A DNA stretch of 64,000 nt from Planctomycetota bacterium (GCA_019456225.1 VRUI01000012.1:1-64000), one strand, 5' to 3'; positions 26,903 through 36,252 are shown, numbered from the stretch's first letter. Notes: generated by a model from the sequence alone, not told the origin. Made by a program: numbers and translations.

Positions 26903-26924
26903 GAGAACATTTAAACCGGTTATC

Positions 26925-27539
26925 TTATCTTCGGCAATTTCGCATGAACAAACTTCCGAAAGCGAGGATAACAATTGTTGCCGGCTCCGGTATCGCAGAA
27001 GAAGTAAACGAAGCGGTTGCATTGTACGAATCGCCGTTGTATACGATATTTGTAAAAGCAAAACTAAAATGCTCCGCAGAAAGCTCTCCGAAATCGACGC
27101 CGCTTATTGTTACATCATCGCCGTAGAAGTCCTGTGCGTCAAGTCCCGACGTTCTGCTTTTGATCCAGGCTTTTTTATATTCTATCGTCAAGACCTCTGT
27201 TGCTCCATCGAAGAAATGAATGCCGTAAGGACCGACTGACGTATCATAACCGGAACCTGCCGAACCGCCCGAAACAAAAGTTATGTCATCAATTGTAAAA
27301 GTCGCATTCTCATAGGTGACATCGGCAATCGGGATTTCCAAGGTAAGGCCGGTACCGGACCAGCCGCCACTCAGCGTTCCCGCATCATAATCAATTGTAA
27401 AAAGGAATTCAGCTGACCCGTCGGAAGGGTCCGCGAACGTCGCAACTGTCACCGGTGCCAAAGACGCGAACGCCGGCACGGTCATTGCCATAACTAACAA
27501 CGCTGAACAAATTAATGGTTTTCTTTCGATCTTGATCAT
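26925..27539 (-). CDS. PEP-CTERM-like secreted protein with atypical tail
   Basis: This 204-residue protein has the signal peptide PLICSALLVMAMTVPAFA. A beta-rich body (about 25-175) has SFAFTNIVYNGDSYNATASF. The tail is IPEPATIVILAFGSLF followed by MRNCRR instead of the usual RRRK. The PEP-plus-hydrophobic-plus-basic order is kept, so it should still be an exosortase substrate, but the hydrophobic run is shorter in Gly and the basic end contains a Cys. The start ATG at 27539 has GGAG 8 bases upstream. Body function unknown. Confidence 0.78.
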   Translation of the reverse strand: MIKIERKPLICSALLVMAMTVPAFASLAPVTVATFADPSDGSAEFLFTIDYDAGTLSGGWSGTGLTLEIPIADVTYENATFTIDDITFVSGGSAGSGYDTSVGPYGIHFFDGATEVLTIEYKKAWIKSRTSGLDAQDFYGDDVTISGVDFGELSAEHFSFAFTNIVYNGDSYNATASFTSSAIPEPATIVILAFGSLFMRNCRR

Positions 27540-28095
27540 GTCCCAATCTCCAAAAAATCAAATTGTTTACAAATTCCAGACGTACACTCTATACAAACAG
27601 ATACTTCTATACATCAAATGTGCTTGTAAAAAAAACAATACTCGCCTCCTGAAAACACCCGGTTATTCAGGAAACCCCCATAAAGAAATTGTAGCCAGAT
27701 ATATACATAACAGCGACCTTAGGAAACTATTTTTGCCACTTAGAGGCCTTAGTAATAAACTGAAATTATCGGCTTGTTACTAAGGTTTATTTTACCATAT
27801 TTGGCCTTGAAATGCAAAGAAAATTGGGGGCAAACTGTATTTTGGACGGCAAAAAATGCCCTCTGGCAGGATGGCGGTATGGTCCCATAAAGCCTTTATA
27901 CAAAGAGTGTTACACGCATAAATGGGGCGACGGGCGGCAGTGATTCCGGTATGACTTTTGGGGTAAATACAAACGGCTGATTTTTTTTTGGAAAAGAAAA
28001 GGCCCCTTTCGAGAATGTATTCGAAAAGGGCCTTTTCCTGGTTTTTTCTATATGGCGTTTTTGTCTGGACGCGATGGCAATGTTGTCAAATTCGA
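27540..28095. other. Intergenic region with two hairpins
   Basis: There is no gene. A 9-bp inverted repeat CCTTAGTAA/TTACTAAGG (27747-27755 and 27777-27785) is followed by TTTATTTTA. At 27996-28037 a 17-bp stem with one mismatch (GAAAAGGCCCCTTTCGA against 28021-28037) and an 8-base loop is likely the terminator of the methyltransferase gene ending at 28096. A GGGTGTT-type homology to other genes was not seen. Confidence 0.6.
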
Positions 28096-28914
28096 TCAGT
28101 TCATTTGCGGAACAAACTCAAGATGGACGATCTTCATTATCTTCCGCAAAGCCGGGATAAATCGCAAGAATCTCATCCAACCCCATCTTTTGGGATGTCT
28201 GTCTATATAGTGGAAGTCCTTGATGAAATGGATTCCCGCGTTCCACTTTTCCATTGTTCTTCCGGTCCCTACGAACCACTTAAACATTGAGAATGCGTTT
28301 CTTACCTGCGGGTTTTTGTTCCATGATTTTGTGATGAGTTTTGAGTACGCCTCAAAGACAAGCTCGGAATTCGGGAAATTCTCCCTGATAGCATTTACGA
28401 TACTCTTTACATCTTCTTCACAGAAATAATTGAAAAGCCCCTCAGCAATAAACAGCGCTTTTCGGTCCTTGGGGATGTCGTCGACCCATGAGAAATCGAG
28501 TACTGACTTTGCGATAAATTTGATCCTGTCGGTCTCCTGGAAAAACTTCTCCCTGATCTCGATGCATTCGGACAGGTCAAGCTCGTACCAGAGTACCTGG
28601 CCGTTGTCTACGCGGTGTACCCTTGTGTCTAGACCGCAGCCGAGATTTACTACTACCGACTCGGGATTTTCGTGGAGGAACTTTCGTGTAACTTCATCGA
28701 GTATCTCTGTTCGGGCAGCCATTACGATCTGTCCGTCCCATGGGAGTTCTTCGGTAAACTCGTGGTCGAGATTCTCGACAATTTCAACCGATTTGGGGTC
28801 GTTGATTATACCGTCAGATCTTTTAGTTTCGAGGTATCTGCCGCGTAAAGGGATTAGAAGTGTTTCGGGAACACCCTGGATTTTGTCTATAGAGACTTTC
28901 TCGTTCATACTCAT
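28096..28914 (-). CDS. Class I SAM-dependent methyltransferase (leucine carboxyl / TcmP-like)
   Basis: This 272-residue cytoplasmic enzyme has the LCM/TcmP-like fold. Motif I is SVVVNLGCGLDTR, the acidic ribose-binding residue is in WYELDLSE, motif II is near KALFIAEGLFNYF, and a PVR-type start is replaced by GVPETLLIPLRGRYLET, as in O-methyltransferases of polyketide clusters. Cognate substrate unknown: it is a single gene with its own terminator. Two ATGs (28914 and 28908) are possible. AAGG lies close to the first and at a better distance from the second, so the true start may be the second (MNEK). Confidence 0.82.
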   Translation of the reverse strand: MSMNEKVSIDKIQGVPETLLIPLRGRYLETKRSDGIINDPKSVEIVENLDHEFTEELPWDGQIVMAARTEILDEVTRKFLHENPESVVVNLGCGLDTRVHRVDNGQVLWYELDLSECIEIREKFFQETDRIKFIAKSVLDFSWVDDIPKDRKALFIAEGLFNYFCEEDVKSIVNAIRENFPNSELVFEAYSKLITKSWNKNPQVRNAFSMFKWFVGTGRTMEKWNAGIHFIKDFHYIDRHPKRWGWMRFLRFIPALRKIMKIVHLEFVPQMN

Positions 28915-29080
28915 ACCTTGCTAATAAAAAGGGGTAAATAAAGTTAGACAATGGTAGGCCTCCCCAACCTGATTTTATATGCCAACCAAAAGCCACAAAT
29001 GTTTCGTTATTAGTTTTACCCGAATTGACAGCCTTTGTTCGTACTATTTAAAAAATTATTATCACTCTTGTCCCGGAGTG

Positions 29081-29136
29081 CGTAAGTTGTAAGTCGCCGG
29101 TAGTAAGTGGCCAGTGGTAAGTCGTAAGTCGTAGTA
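29081..29136. repeat. Degenerate 7-bp tandem array, 8 units
   Basis: In-phase units are CGTAAGT, TGTAAGT, CGCCGGT, AGTAAGT, GGCCAGT, GGTAAGT, CGTAAGT and CGTAGTA. The same CGTAAGT unit recurs at 25706, 42261 and 43601. No gene overlaps. Confidence 0.8.
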
Positions 29137-29168
29137 TTGCCTGTTTTTAATTGTTTTGTTATCGCTTG

Positions 29169-29196
29169 TTGCAAAATCTTATACCGGGTGTATAAT
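29169..29196 (+). promoter_or_regulatory. Sigma70-type promoter for the 29400 gene
   Basis: TTGCAA (29169-29174), a 16-base spacer and a perfect TATAAT (29191-29196) read toward the fusion protein gene, giving a leader of about 195 bases that contains a possible short reading frame. Confidence 0.6.
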
Positions 29197-29234
29197 GCTA
29201 AAGGCGTTACGAAGCTTGTTATTGAAAGGTTTAG

Positions 29235-29306
29235 ATGATGCGATTTTTTTTGCAGCTTTTCTTCCTGGAATTTGCGGGTGCGTTGGCGAGGGTGTCGATT
29301 ATATAG
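29235..29306 (+). CDS. Possible short leader reading frame
   Basis: A 23-codon frame (MMRFFLQLFF, then LEFAGALARVSII) lies in the long leader of the gene at 29400. It has AAAGG five bases before the ATG and ends at a TAG. The product would be hydrophobic. This could be a leader peptide or a small membrane protein, but a chance frame is nearly as likely. A second frame on the same stretch lacks a ribosome-binding site. Confidence 0.3.
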   Translation: MMRFFLQLFFLEFAGALARVSII

Positions 29307-29399
29307 AAAGTATGGGTGTTAGCGATAACAGATGCCCACAGAGATTTTACATTTATGACATAAATAAAGAGTAATTATTAAAGTATTTGGAGAGTTACT

Positions 29400-31253
29400 A
29401 TGCTTTTACCCAGGCCACTTAAGAAGATGATCGCTGTTTTTCGCGGGGGGCTTTCTCCTCAGATCATTACCCTTTCAATCGCGCTTGGATTTACGTTCGG
29501 GCTTATCCCGGGCTGGTCGGGGGTGCATACTTTTATCGTTCTGGTTTTTGTTTTGATGAATGTCCATACGGGGTTGTTTCTGCTTTCTGCGGGGCTTGGT
29601 AAATCGCTTTGCCTGGCGGCGGCACCGGTGCTGTATCACCTTGGCGGCGGGGTGCAGGATTATTTGCAGTGGGTGCTGATTTTTCTGGGTAACATCCCGA
29701 TCATCGGACTTACCGATTTTAGCAGGTATGCGGTTTGCGGAGCACTGATCGCCGGGCCTGTTATTGGTGTAATCGCTGGTTTGCTCTTCGCTAAGCTGGT
29801 TTTAAAGTTTCGTTCAGCGTGGGTTAAGCTGGAAGAAGGCAGCGAGGCATATCAGAAATGGAACTCAAAGAAGTGGGTGCGGATCATTGATCGTATCCTG
29901 GTCGGGAAAAAAACCAAAGATGTTCGGGCGGTTATCGAAAGCAAAAGCCCGATGTTTAGAAAAGCCGGGCTGGTGCTTGTGGGTATTCCTCTTTTGCTCA
30001 TGTTGGGCGTCGGGCTGTTCGGCCAAGGCTCGATGCTGGGCAATTATGCCGCGGAAACACTTGAGAAAGTAAACGGGGCAGAAGTCAATATCGCTTCGTT
30101 GGGGATATCGCCTTTGTCGGGGTCGCTTACTGTCAGTGACGTGCAGGTAACCGATCCGGCAAAACCGAAGCTTAACCAGATCGCCATTGAGAAGTTTGCC
30201 GCTGACGTGGGAGTGTTTAACCTGCTGAGAGGCAAGGTTGTGATCGAAGATGTAACGGTGAAAAATCTTACATTTAATACTCCTCGTGAAAAGGCCGGTG
30301 AAGTTTTTAAGAGTGAAAAGAGTGCCGAAGAAACCGAGAAGTTCGATCCGTCGTCTGTTGATATCGATGCGGCTGATATTGCTAAGATGCAAAAGTATTT
30401 CAAGAATGCTCAAAAACTCAAGGAAACGCTTGCGAAGATCCGGCGGTTTTTGCCATCCGGTAAAAAAGACGCCGGCGAGAAGAATACTGTTCCGGAAAGT
30501 TATCTTGGGTATTTGAAGGCGAAGGCGCCTGTCGCCTCTGTCGCGAAGTTTATCGTTAAGAATATTTCGCTTGAAAAGGTCGCCCTGCCGAGTGAGCAGT
30601 TTGGCCTCAGCAATATTAAGATCACCAACCTTAGCGATGCTCCGCTTGCGTTTGGCAAGCCTGTCGGTATCGAGGTTACGTCCGTTGACAGCGATAAGGC
30701 TTTGGATATGGAGATCGATTTTGAGCCGGACGGGACGGGTAAGATCACGGGGACTTTTGCCAATTTTGACCTTGCAATTTTCCAATCGCAGATGAGCGAT
30801 GACAACGGTATGCTGTTTGACAAGGGGACGGCTAACGGGAAATTTGGCGGGACGATCTCGAAGGATTTTATTGATATAACAATTGATCTTAACCTGAAGG
30901 ATTTGCAGGCCAAATCAAGCGGCAAGGGATTGTTTGGGCTTGATGCCAAGATGACTTCGCAAGTTTTTGGTGTGATGGATAATCTTCAGACGCAGCTGCG
31001 TATTGTCGGGCCTATGACGGGGCTTTCGGTTGCGTTTGATGTTAAAGGGCTTGGCGAGCAGTTTAAGGGGGCCCTTGCTGACGCGGGTATGAAACTGGCT
31101 GAGGACGAAGGCAAAAAACTGATCAAGAAAGTTCTCGATGATGAAGATCTTGGCGGTAAGATTCCAAAGGAGATCAAGGACATTATTGGCGATCCGAAAG
31201 ATATTATTGACGGGATTGGCGGATTGTTTGATCGAAAGAAAAAGAAGAAGTGA
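29400..31253 (+). CDS. Membrane fusion protein: TIGR03546-like domain joined to TIGR03545/AsmA-like domain
   Basis: This 617-residue protein combines two modules. Residues 1-150 hold several membrane helices of the TIGR03546/DUF2062 type (LSIALGFTFGLIPGWSGVHTFI...LLSAGLGKSLCLAAAPVLYHLG). After a helix at about 195-210, residues 215-617 form a long beta-helical AsmA/TIGR03545-type domain with repeating strands (ISPLSGSLTVSDVQVTDPAKP, IVKNISLEKVALPSEQFGLS). The end is a Lys-rich tail (DRKKKKK). In gammaproteobacteria the two families are separate neighbouring genes, so this is a natural fusion. AsmA-like proteins carry lipid between membranes, so an intermembrane lipid role is plausible. GGAG precedes the ATG at 29400 by 8 bases. 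Confidence 0.78.
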   Translation: MLLPRPLKKMIAVFRGGLSPQIITLSIALGFTFGLIPGWSGVHTFIVLVFVLMNVHTGLFLLSAGLGKSLCLAAAPVLYHLGGGVQDYLQWVLIFLGNIPIIGLTDFSRYAVCGALIAGPVIGVIAGLLFAKLVLKFRSAWVKLEEGSEAYQKWNSKKWVRIIDRILVGKKTKDVRAVIESKSPMFRKAGLVLVGIPLLLMLGVGLFGQGSMLGNYAAETLEKVNGAEVNIASLGISPLSGSLTVSDVQVTDPAKPKLNQIAIEKFAADVGVFNLLRGKVVIEDVTVKNLTFNTPREKAGEVFKSEKSAEETEKFDPSSVDIDAADIAKMQKYFKNAQKLKETLAKIRRFLPSGKKDAGEKNTVPESYLGYLKAKAPVASVAKFIVKNISLEKVALPSEQFGLSNIKITNLSDAPLAFGKPVGIEVTSVDSDKALDMEIDFEPDGTGKITGTFANFDLAIFQSQMSDDNGMLFDKGTANGKFGGTISKDFIDITIDLNLKDLQAKSSGKGLFGLDAKMTSQVFGVMDNLQTQLRIVGPMTGLSVAFDVKGLGEQFKGALADAGMKLAEDEGKKLIKKVLDDEDLGGKIPKEIKDIIGDPKDIIDGIGGLFDRKKKKK

Positions 31254-31312
31254 TTGCGGGCAGCGTTTAAGGAGCGTTGGCCAAATACATCAGTTGGAAT
31301 GAATTGAATATC

Positions 31313-31402
31313 CAATCCGTCACTGCTGCCGGATCTTCGACATCGAACAAGGAATATCGAATGTCCAAGTAATTGGGCACCCACAAGGGGCGGGCCTACG
31401 GT
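31313..31402 (-). repeat. 44-bp dispersed repeat copy 2, plus GGGCACC repeat
   Basis: 31313-31356 is the inverted second copy of 8291-8334 (43 of 44 identical). 31374-31402 (TGGGCACCCACAAG...CCTACGGT) matches 37369-37397, which forms a GGGCACC/GGTGCCC hairpin. Both lie between the fusion gene and a convergent hydrolase gene. Confidence 0.8.
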
Positions 31403-31409
31403 ACTTGTT

Positions 31410-32492
31410 TTATTTGAACCAGGTTGAGATGTCCAGGATGTTGGCTTTTTTCTTTTTTGGTTTTTGGATCACTATTGCTTTGTTTGCTTTTTTCAATTTC
31501 AGGCTTTTTTTGAAGTTTTCCGGCGATGACTGAAGGCTTCTTTTGTAGCCGTATTCTGTGTCTTTGTATTTTGTCACGATCTTCTTGTCCATTACGCGAT
31601 CTTTTTTTCTGAATTTTCCGGTTATTGTCGCGCCATACCACTTATAGGGGTACTCGTGGGTTTTTATCAGCTGGTCGACTTTTGTCAGGTCTACGTTGTG
31701 GGCGGCGGGCAGGTCTGTCTGGGTTACGTCGAGAGTAATGTCTTTTGAGTAGTAGTGCTCGACATACGCCGGTTTATCTGCCTTTATCCTGCCCAGTTTT
31801 TTCTTGTCCCATTTTGACGGCAGGTAAGCGTCGAGCAGTGTCAGGTGGATCTGTGCTCCGGTTTTGTCGGATATGATCTGGGCGGCTGTGGTTATTGCCC
31901 AGGTCCCTGCCGAGTGGGCCACGAGGTGGACGTGGTTTAGTTTCTGCGATTCTGGCAGCAGTGACAGAAAAGCTTTGGCAAGCCTCGGGCCGGCGACGTC
32001 ACTGGAGTATTTGACCGCGTCTATGGGGTTTGCGACGGCTGCTCCGTTTTTCCAGTCGAAATAAAGGGTCATCCATTCGTGAGGTTTTGTTTTGCCCGCG
32101 AAGGCATTTGCCATGTCGGCGGGCCAGTCGCCGGCGCCTTTGTCGATCCAGCCGTGGGTGACGATGACGGCTTTGTCGCAGGTTTTTGGGATGCGTATTT
32201 TCAGCTGACGAGTGACGTTGGGATCGGTTACGTCTTTATTTTTCGGGGTGAGGATGATGTATTGGTAGAAAAAGCTGCCGGGATCGGTAATCCGCAAGAC
32301 GCCGGAGGGATCCTGTGTGATCCTGACGGGATCTTTAAGCTTATAGCCGAGGTCGTTCTTTTTCATGAATTTAATAATCGCTTTACGAGCCTTATTCTCG
32401 GAATACTCGGCATAGGCGCTAAGAGTAACCGACATGAAAAACAACGCCGCGGCGATTATCATTTTTTTGTTTATTGAGTTTTTTTCGAGCAT
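31410..32492 (-). CDS. Exported alpha/beta hydrolase (lipase-like)
   Basis: This 360-residue protein has a signal peptide (MIIAAALFFMSVTLSAYA). An alpha/beta hydrolase domain (about 95-290) has the oxyanion region VIVTHGWIDKG and the nucleophile elbow VHLVAHSAGTWA (AHSAG, a GxSxG variant). A Lys-rich C-terminus follows. The layout resembles pancreatic-lipase-like enzymes of PF00151 (TH-GW, AHSAG and a later LLDAYLP loop). The catalytic Asp is probably the D of LTLLDAYLP; the His is likely in the C-terminal third. The gene ends close to the convergent fusion gene and has GATATT rather than a good ribosome-binding site at 32492. Periplasmic lipid or ester hydrolysis is likely. Confidence 0.78.
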   Translation of the reverse strand: MLEKNSINKKMIIAAALFFMSVTLSAYAEYSENKARKAIIKFMKKNDLGYKLKDPVRITQDPSGVLRITDPGSFFYQYIILTPKNKDVTDPNVTRQLKIRIPKTCDKAVIVTHGWIDKGAGDWPADMANAFAGKTKPHEWMTLYFDWKNGAAVANPIDAVKYSSDVAGPRLAKAFLSLLPESQKLNHVHLVAHSAGTWAITTAAQIISDKTGAQIHLTLLDAYLPSKWDKKKLGRIKADKPAYVEHYYSKDITLDVTQTDLPAAHNVDLTKVDQLIKTHEYPYKWYGATITGKFRKKDRVMDKKIVTKYKDTEYGYKRSLQSSPENFKKSLKLKKANKAIVIQKPKKKKANILDISTWFK

Positions 32493-32816
32493 TGAATATC
32501 CCTTATTCTTCCTCAGATATTATAGCAGGTGCGGTGAGATTTTCAAAGAAATTCTTTTTCTTGAGGAACTAGTTAGTGTTATTGGGCTGATAATCCATAA
32601 GATAAACATTTTCTTGCTCCTTAATTTTTACTGTCTGGATTTTCGTCTATTTTTAAACAATTTGAAGTTTTGTTTAATTGTTATGTCTGATCGGTTCCGC
32701 CTTCTGCGGATTTCGCTTTGCTCAAGGCTCTCCCGCGCTTTTAGGGCCTGTCTGGGTTTATCCCTGCGCTTGCGGTGTTACCGCTTTTTGTGAGCTTCGG
32801 GTTTTTGCTTGCCTGT
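32493..32816. repeat. Intergenic region with an interrupted REP-like repeat
   Basis: There is no gene in these 324 bases. At 32757-32806 the REP-like repeat is present as two pieces, TTTATCCCTGCGCTTGCG and GCTTCGGGTTTTT, separated by about 19 bases of other sequence. The rest is AT-rich without recognised features. Confidence 0.65.
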
Positions 32817-35800
32817 TTATTCCAGGGTGCTGTTTTTTTCCGCGGCTTCTATTGCTGTTTTTCTTAGTTTTATTATGTCGATTTTTCCCGAGCCTAGTAT
32901 TGGCATTTCATTTAATTTGAAGTAATTTGTTTTTTTAGGTTTCCACATGTTCGGCAGATCGCTTTTGTCGGCGATTTGCCGGAGTGTATCGGGGTCGGCG
33001 AATTCTTCGATGTACATAACCACCAGCTGCTCTCCCTTTTTCTGGTCGGGTATGCTGGTTACGGCGAGGACGTGTTCGTGGGTCAGGATTCCCTCGAGGA
33101 GTACTTCTTCTATCGCCAGGTGCGGCACCATCTCTCCGCCTATTTTGCTGAAGCGTGAGAGGCGGTCCGTGATGGTGATGAAACCCTCTGCGTCAATGCT
33201 TGCTATGTCGCCTGTGTCGTACCAGTCGTCGACAAGTTTAGCTTTGGTTTCTTCTTCCATGCCGAGGTAGCCGAGCATGACGTTGGGGCCCTTGATCATT
33301 AACAGTCCGGGTTTATCGGGGCCGAGCATCTCGCCGGTTTCCGTGTCGACTATTTTTGTCGCTATCCCCGGCAGCGGGTGACCGGCAGTGCCGGGTTTGC
33401 TGCCGGGCTGGAAGACTCCGCCGACATCGGCATCGGGAATATTGAGGGTAGCGACAGGTGACAGTTCGGTTGCGCCGTATCCTTCGAGGAGCTTTTTGCC
33501 GAATTTCTTCATAAAGGCGTCGGTGAGTTTTTGCTTTAGTTTTTCCGCACCGACCATAGCTTCGCGAAGTGAGGCGAAGTCTTCGGGTTTGCCTCTTCTT
33601 ATATAGCTCAGGAAAAAAGTCGGCGGTGCAAACAGGATCGTAGAATTGTTCCTTTTGATGGATTCGCCTACGAGTTTTGCGTCGAGTGGGTTTGGTATGT
33701 AACTTGCCGAAACGCCGGATATGATCGGCAGCCAGAGCGAACAGGTGTATCCGAACGAGTGGAAGAACGGCAGGACTCCGCAGAGGTCGTCGTCGAGCTT
33801 GATCTTGAATACCAGACGCATTGTTTCGATGTTCGACAGAATATTGTGGTGGCTGAGCATTACGCCTTTGGGCTGTCCGGTCGAACCTGACGAGAAGATG
33901 ATCGTCGCTACGTCGTCGGCTGTCTTGCCGTATGAATGGGACAGGATCCGGCGAGGAACTAAGAAGGCCTTGACGGCGGCTTTGAATTTGTCCGCTGACG
34001 TTATGGATTTGACGAAATCTTCTATGTAGATGACGCCGGGGAGGTCCTCTTTTATCTCGGCTTTTCTCAGGAACAGTTTGGAAGTTATTACTGTTTTAAT
34101 GCCGCACTGGGCGATTGCCGAGGCTCTTACCTCCGGTGAGGTTACATAGCTGAGATTTACGGGGATTTTCCCGAGCATTGTTACCGCGATATTGGACAGT
34201 GCTCCGGTGACAGACGGCGGCATGATTATTCCGATGCGGTCCTGATGAGCTATCGTTTTTTTGAGTTTGTCGGCCAGGGAGACGGCGGTGATGAGGGTCT
34301 GGAGGTAGTTCAGGTTTTTGCCTGTAGTGTCTGCCAGGCATTTGCGGAAGCGTTTTCTTCGGGCGATCCGTACGAATGTTTCGCCGAGGGTTTTGCGGGT
34401 TGATTTGAGATTGCCGAAATAGTCGCAGGACAGTTCCATGACCTTCTGACGGATTACCGTCGGGGTGGAATTAGAGGGCAAAGGGTCGCCGAAGTGTATG
34501 GAGATGGGGTATGGAAATTTGCTTGGCAGTGATGAGAGGAGTTTGCCCTTGTAGTAACTGAATATGCTTCCCCACGCCCCGCCGATGTATGCCGGTACTA
34601 TTTTGTAATCGGAATTTTTGATTATCTTTTTATACCCGCTTTTAAATTCACGGAGCATTCCAGTACGTGTGATCGTGCCCTCTGCAAAGATGCAGACTAT
34701 CTCACCATCGTCCATAGCTGCACGTGCCTGCCTTAATGATTCTACAATTTTTTTTGGCGGATCTGTCGCGGAGATCGGGATAACCCGCATTAGTTTAAAG
34801 ATCGGGTGCAGCCATTTTGATTCGTATTTCGCGCGATCCATGACGAAGCGGATACGGCGTGTCTGGGCGGCCGACAGCAGTACCGCGTCGATCCAGGAAA
34901 CGTGGTTTGAAACGATCATGACTCCGCCCTGGGCAGGGACTTTTTCTTCGTCGACAACCTTTATGCGGTAGCAGATACGGGCGATAAAAAGGGTAAGAAA
35001 CCGCACCAGAAAATCCGGCAGTTTTATTATCGTCACTACCGTCAGTATCAGAGTCAGCAAACTTATCACTACAAAAACTTGCGAAGCCGACAGTTTCAGC
35101 CATTCGGAAAATACATACAGCATCCCCGCTGACAGGAGTACCCCGATCCAGCCGATAAAGCTCGACGCGGCGAGTACCTGGCCTCGTTTGGCTTTGGGGC
35201 TTTTAATCTGAACAAATGAGTGGATGGGTACAACATACAGACCGCCGCTAACGCCGAGCAGAACAAGCAAAGCAAATACGACCCACATATTGGAAGCCCC
35301 GGCAAGCAAAAACATCGAAAGCGAAAGACCAAGCGCGCCAATGGGAACTATGCCTAATTCGACATGCCTGCCGGAAAGCCGGCCCGCCCAGAATGAACCT
35401 GCGCCTATACCGATAGCACAGAAGAAAAACAGGTATCCGCTATTGATAGAGTCAAAATCAAGAACCTCCCTGCCGTAGGCGAACAGGTTCATCTGTATAA
35501 AAGCGCCGATCATCAAAAAGTACGCCGACGCAAGAACAGCCATCAAAAGATTCTTATCGTGGCGAATTTCAAGAATAGTACGCAATATATCCCGGATAAA
35601 GAACACCGAAGGCTTTGCATCCTTGTTGGCCGGAGGCGTCTTCCTGATCGGAAACGTAAAACTACAGCCGATGATCGCGAACAGCACGCAAAAGGCCGCC
35701 GCAAACCCAAAATCTTCACCGGTGATCTTTTTCAGGATAAACGACGCACCCACCGTACCGAATATGATCGCCAGGTACGTCATCGCTTCTATGTAACTGT

Positions 35801-36236
35801 TGGCACGGGACACCTGGTCGGCTTCAACAAGTTCCGGGATTATACCGTACTTGGCCGGCGAGAAGAACGTGCTCTGCGTTGCCATCAAAAATAAAGTGAA
35901 GTAAAGTGCCATCGGACTCTGAAAGTAAAAGGCCAAAAAACCGACAACCATTATGAAAGCCTCGCTTACTTTTGCAACGACCACTATATTGCGTTTGCTG
36001 AACCGGTCGGCGAATTTTCCGGCAATGGGCAGAAAAAGCAGAAAAGGCATAACAAAAACAGCAGCGACCGCCGTGGTAACGGTATTGGTCTTTTCAACAG
36101 GATACTGGTCGATAAGGTACATCGTCATCAGGAACTTGAAGAGGTTGTCATTCAACGCTCCGCTGAACTGAGTAAGGTTAAGAAAAGCAAACGATCTGTC
36201 CATTTTTGTTTTAGTTTTCATAGTTCCATCAATCAT
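32817..36236 (-). CDS. Trifunctional phospholipid remodelling protein: LplT-like MFS, PlsC acyltransferase and acyl-ACP/CoA ligase
   Basis: This 1139-residue fusion has three modules. Residues 1-410 are a 12-helix MFS transporter related to lysophospholipid transporter LplT (FLNLTQFSGALNDNLFKF). Residues 430-620 are a PlsC acyltransferase with the catalytic HX4D motif NHVSWID and the glycerol-phosphate-binding FAEGTITRTG. Residues 650-1139 are an AMP-dependent acyl ligase with IIFSSGSTGQPKGVMLSHHN, the GYGATELSP region and YDTGDIASID. E. coli carries LplT and Aas as separate proteins; here they are one polypeptide that could flip, re-acylate and activate fatty acids for lysophosphatidylethanolamine recycling. 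Two ATGs are possible (36236 and 36221). Confidence 0.9.
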   Translation of the reverse strand: MIDGTMKTKTKMDRSFAFLNLTQFSGALNDNLFKFLMTMYLIDQYPVEKTNTVTTAVAAVFVMPFLLFLPIAGKFADRFSKRNIVVVAKVSEAFIMVVGFLAFYFQSPMALYFTLFLMATQSTFFSPAKYGIIPELVEADQVSRANSYIEAMTYLAIIFGTVGASFILKKITGEDFGFAAAFCVLFAIIGCSFTFPIRKTPPANKDAKPSVFFIRDILRTILEIRHDKNLLMAVLASAYFLMIGAFIQMNLFAYGREVLDFDSINSGYLFFFCAIGIGAGSFWAGRLSGRHVELGIVPIGALGLSLSMFLLAGASNMWVVFALLVLLGVSGGLYVVPIHSFVQIKSPKAKRGQVLAASSFIGWIGVLLSAGMLYVFSEWLKLSASQVFVVISLLTLILTVVTIIKLPDFLVRFLTLFIARICYRIKVVDEEKVPAQGGVMIVSNHVSWIDAVLLSAAQTRRIRFVMDRAKYESKWLHPIFKLMRVIPISATDPPKKIVESLRQARAAMDDGEIVCIFAEGTITRTGMLREFKSGYKKIIKNSDYKIVPAYIGGAWGSIFSYYKGKLLSSLPSKFPYPISIHFGDPLPSNSTPTVIRQKVMELSCDYFGNLKSTRKTLGETFVRIARRKRFRKCLADTTGKNLNYLQTLITAVSLADKLKKTIAHQDRIGIIMPPSVTGALSNIAVTMLGKIPVNLSYVTSPEVRASAIAQCGIKTVITSKLFLRKAEIKEDLPGVIYIEDFVKSITSADKFKAAVKAFLVPRRILSHSYGKTADDVATIIFSSGSTGQPKGVMLSHHNILSNIETMRLVFKIKLDDDLCGVLPFFHSFGYTCSLWLPIISGVSASYIPNPLDAKLVGESIKRNNSTILFAPPTFFLSYIRRGKPEDFASLREAMVGAEKLKQKLTDAFMKKFGKKLLEGYGATELSPVATLNIPDADVGGVFQPGSKPGTAGHPLPGIATKIVDTETGEMLGPDKPGLLMIKGPNVMLGYLGMEEETKAKLVDDWYDTGDIASIDAEGFITITDRLSRFSKIGGEMVPHLAIEEVLLEGILTHEHVLAVTSIPDQKKGEQLVVMYIEEFADPDTLRQIADKSDLPNMWKPKKTNYFKLNEMPILGSGKIDIIKLRKTAIEAAEKNSTLE

Positions 36237-36252
36237 TAAGTAAGTTAGAGTG

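Noticed and set aside
29156-29374. 72-codon frame upstream of the AsmA-like fusion
   Set aside because: It starts before the -10 box of the predicted promoter and has no ribosome-binding site or family resemblance. The shorter frame at 29235 is marginally better.
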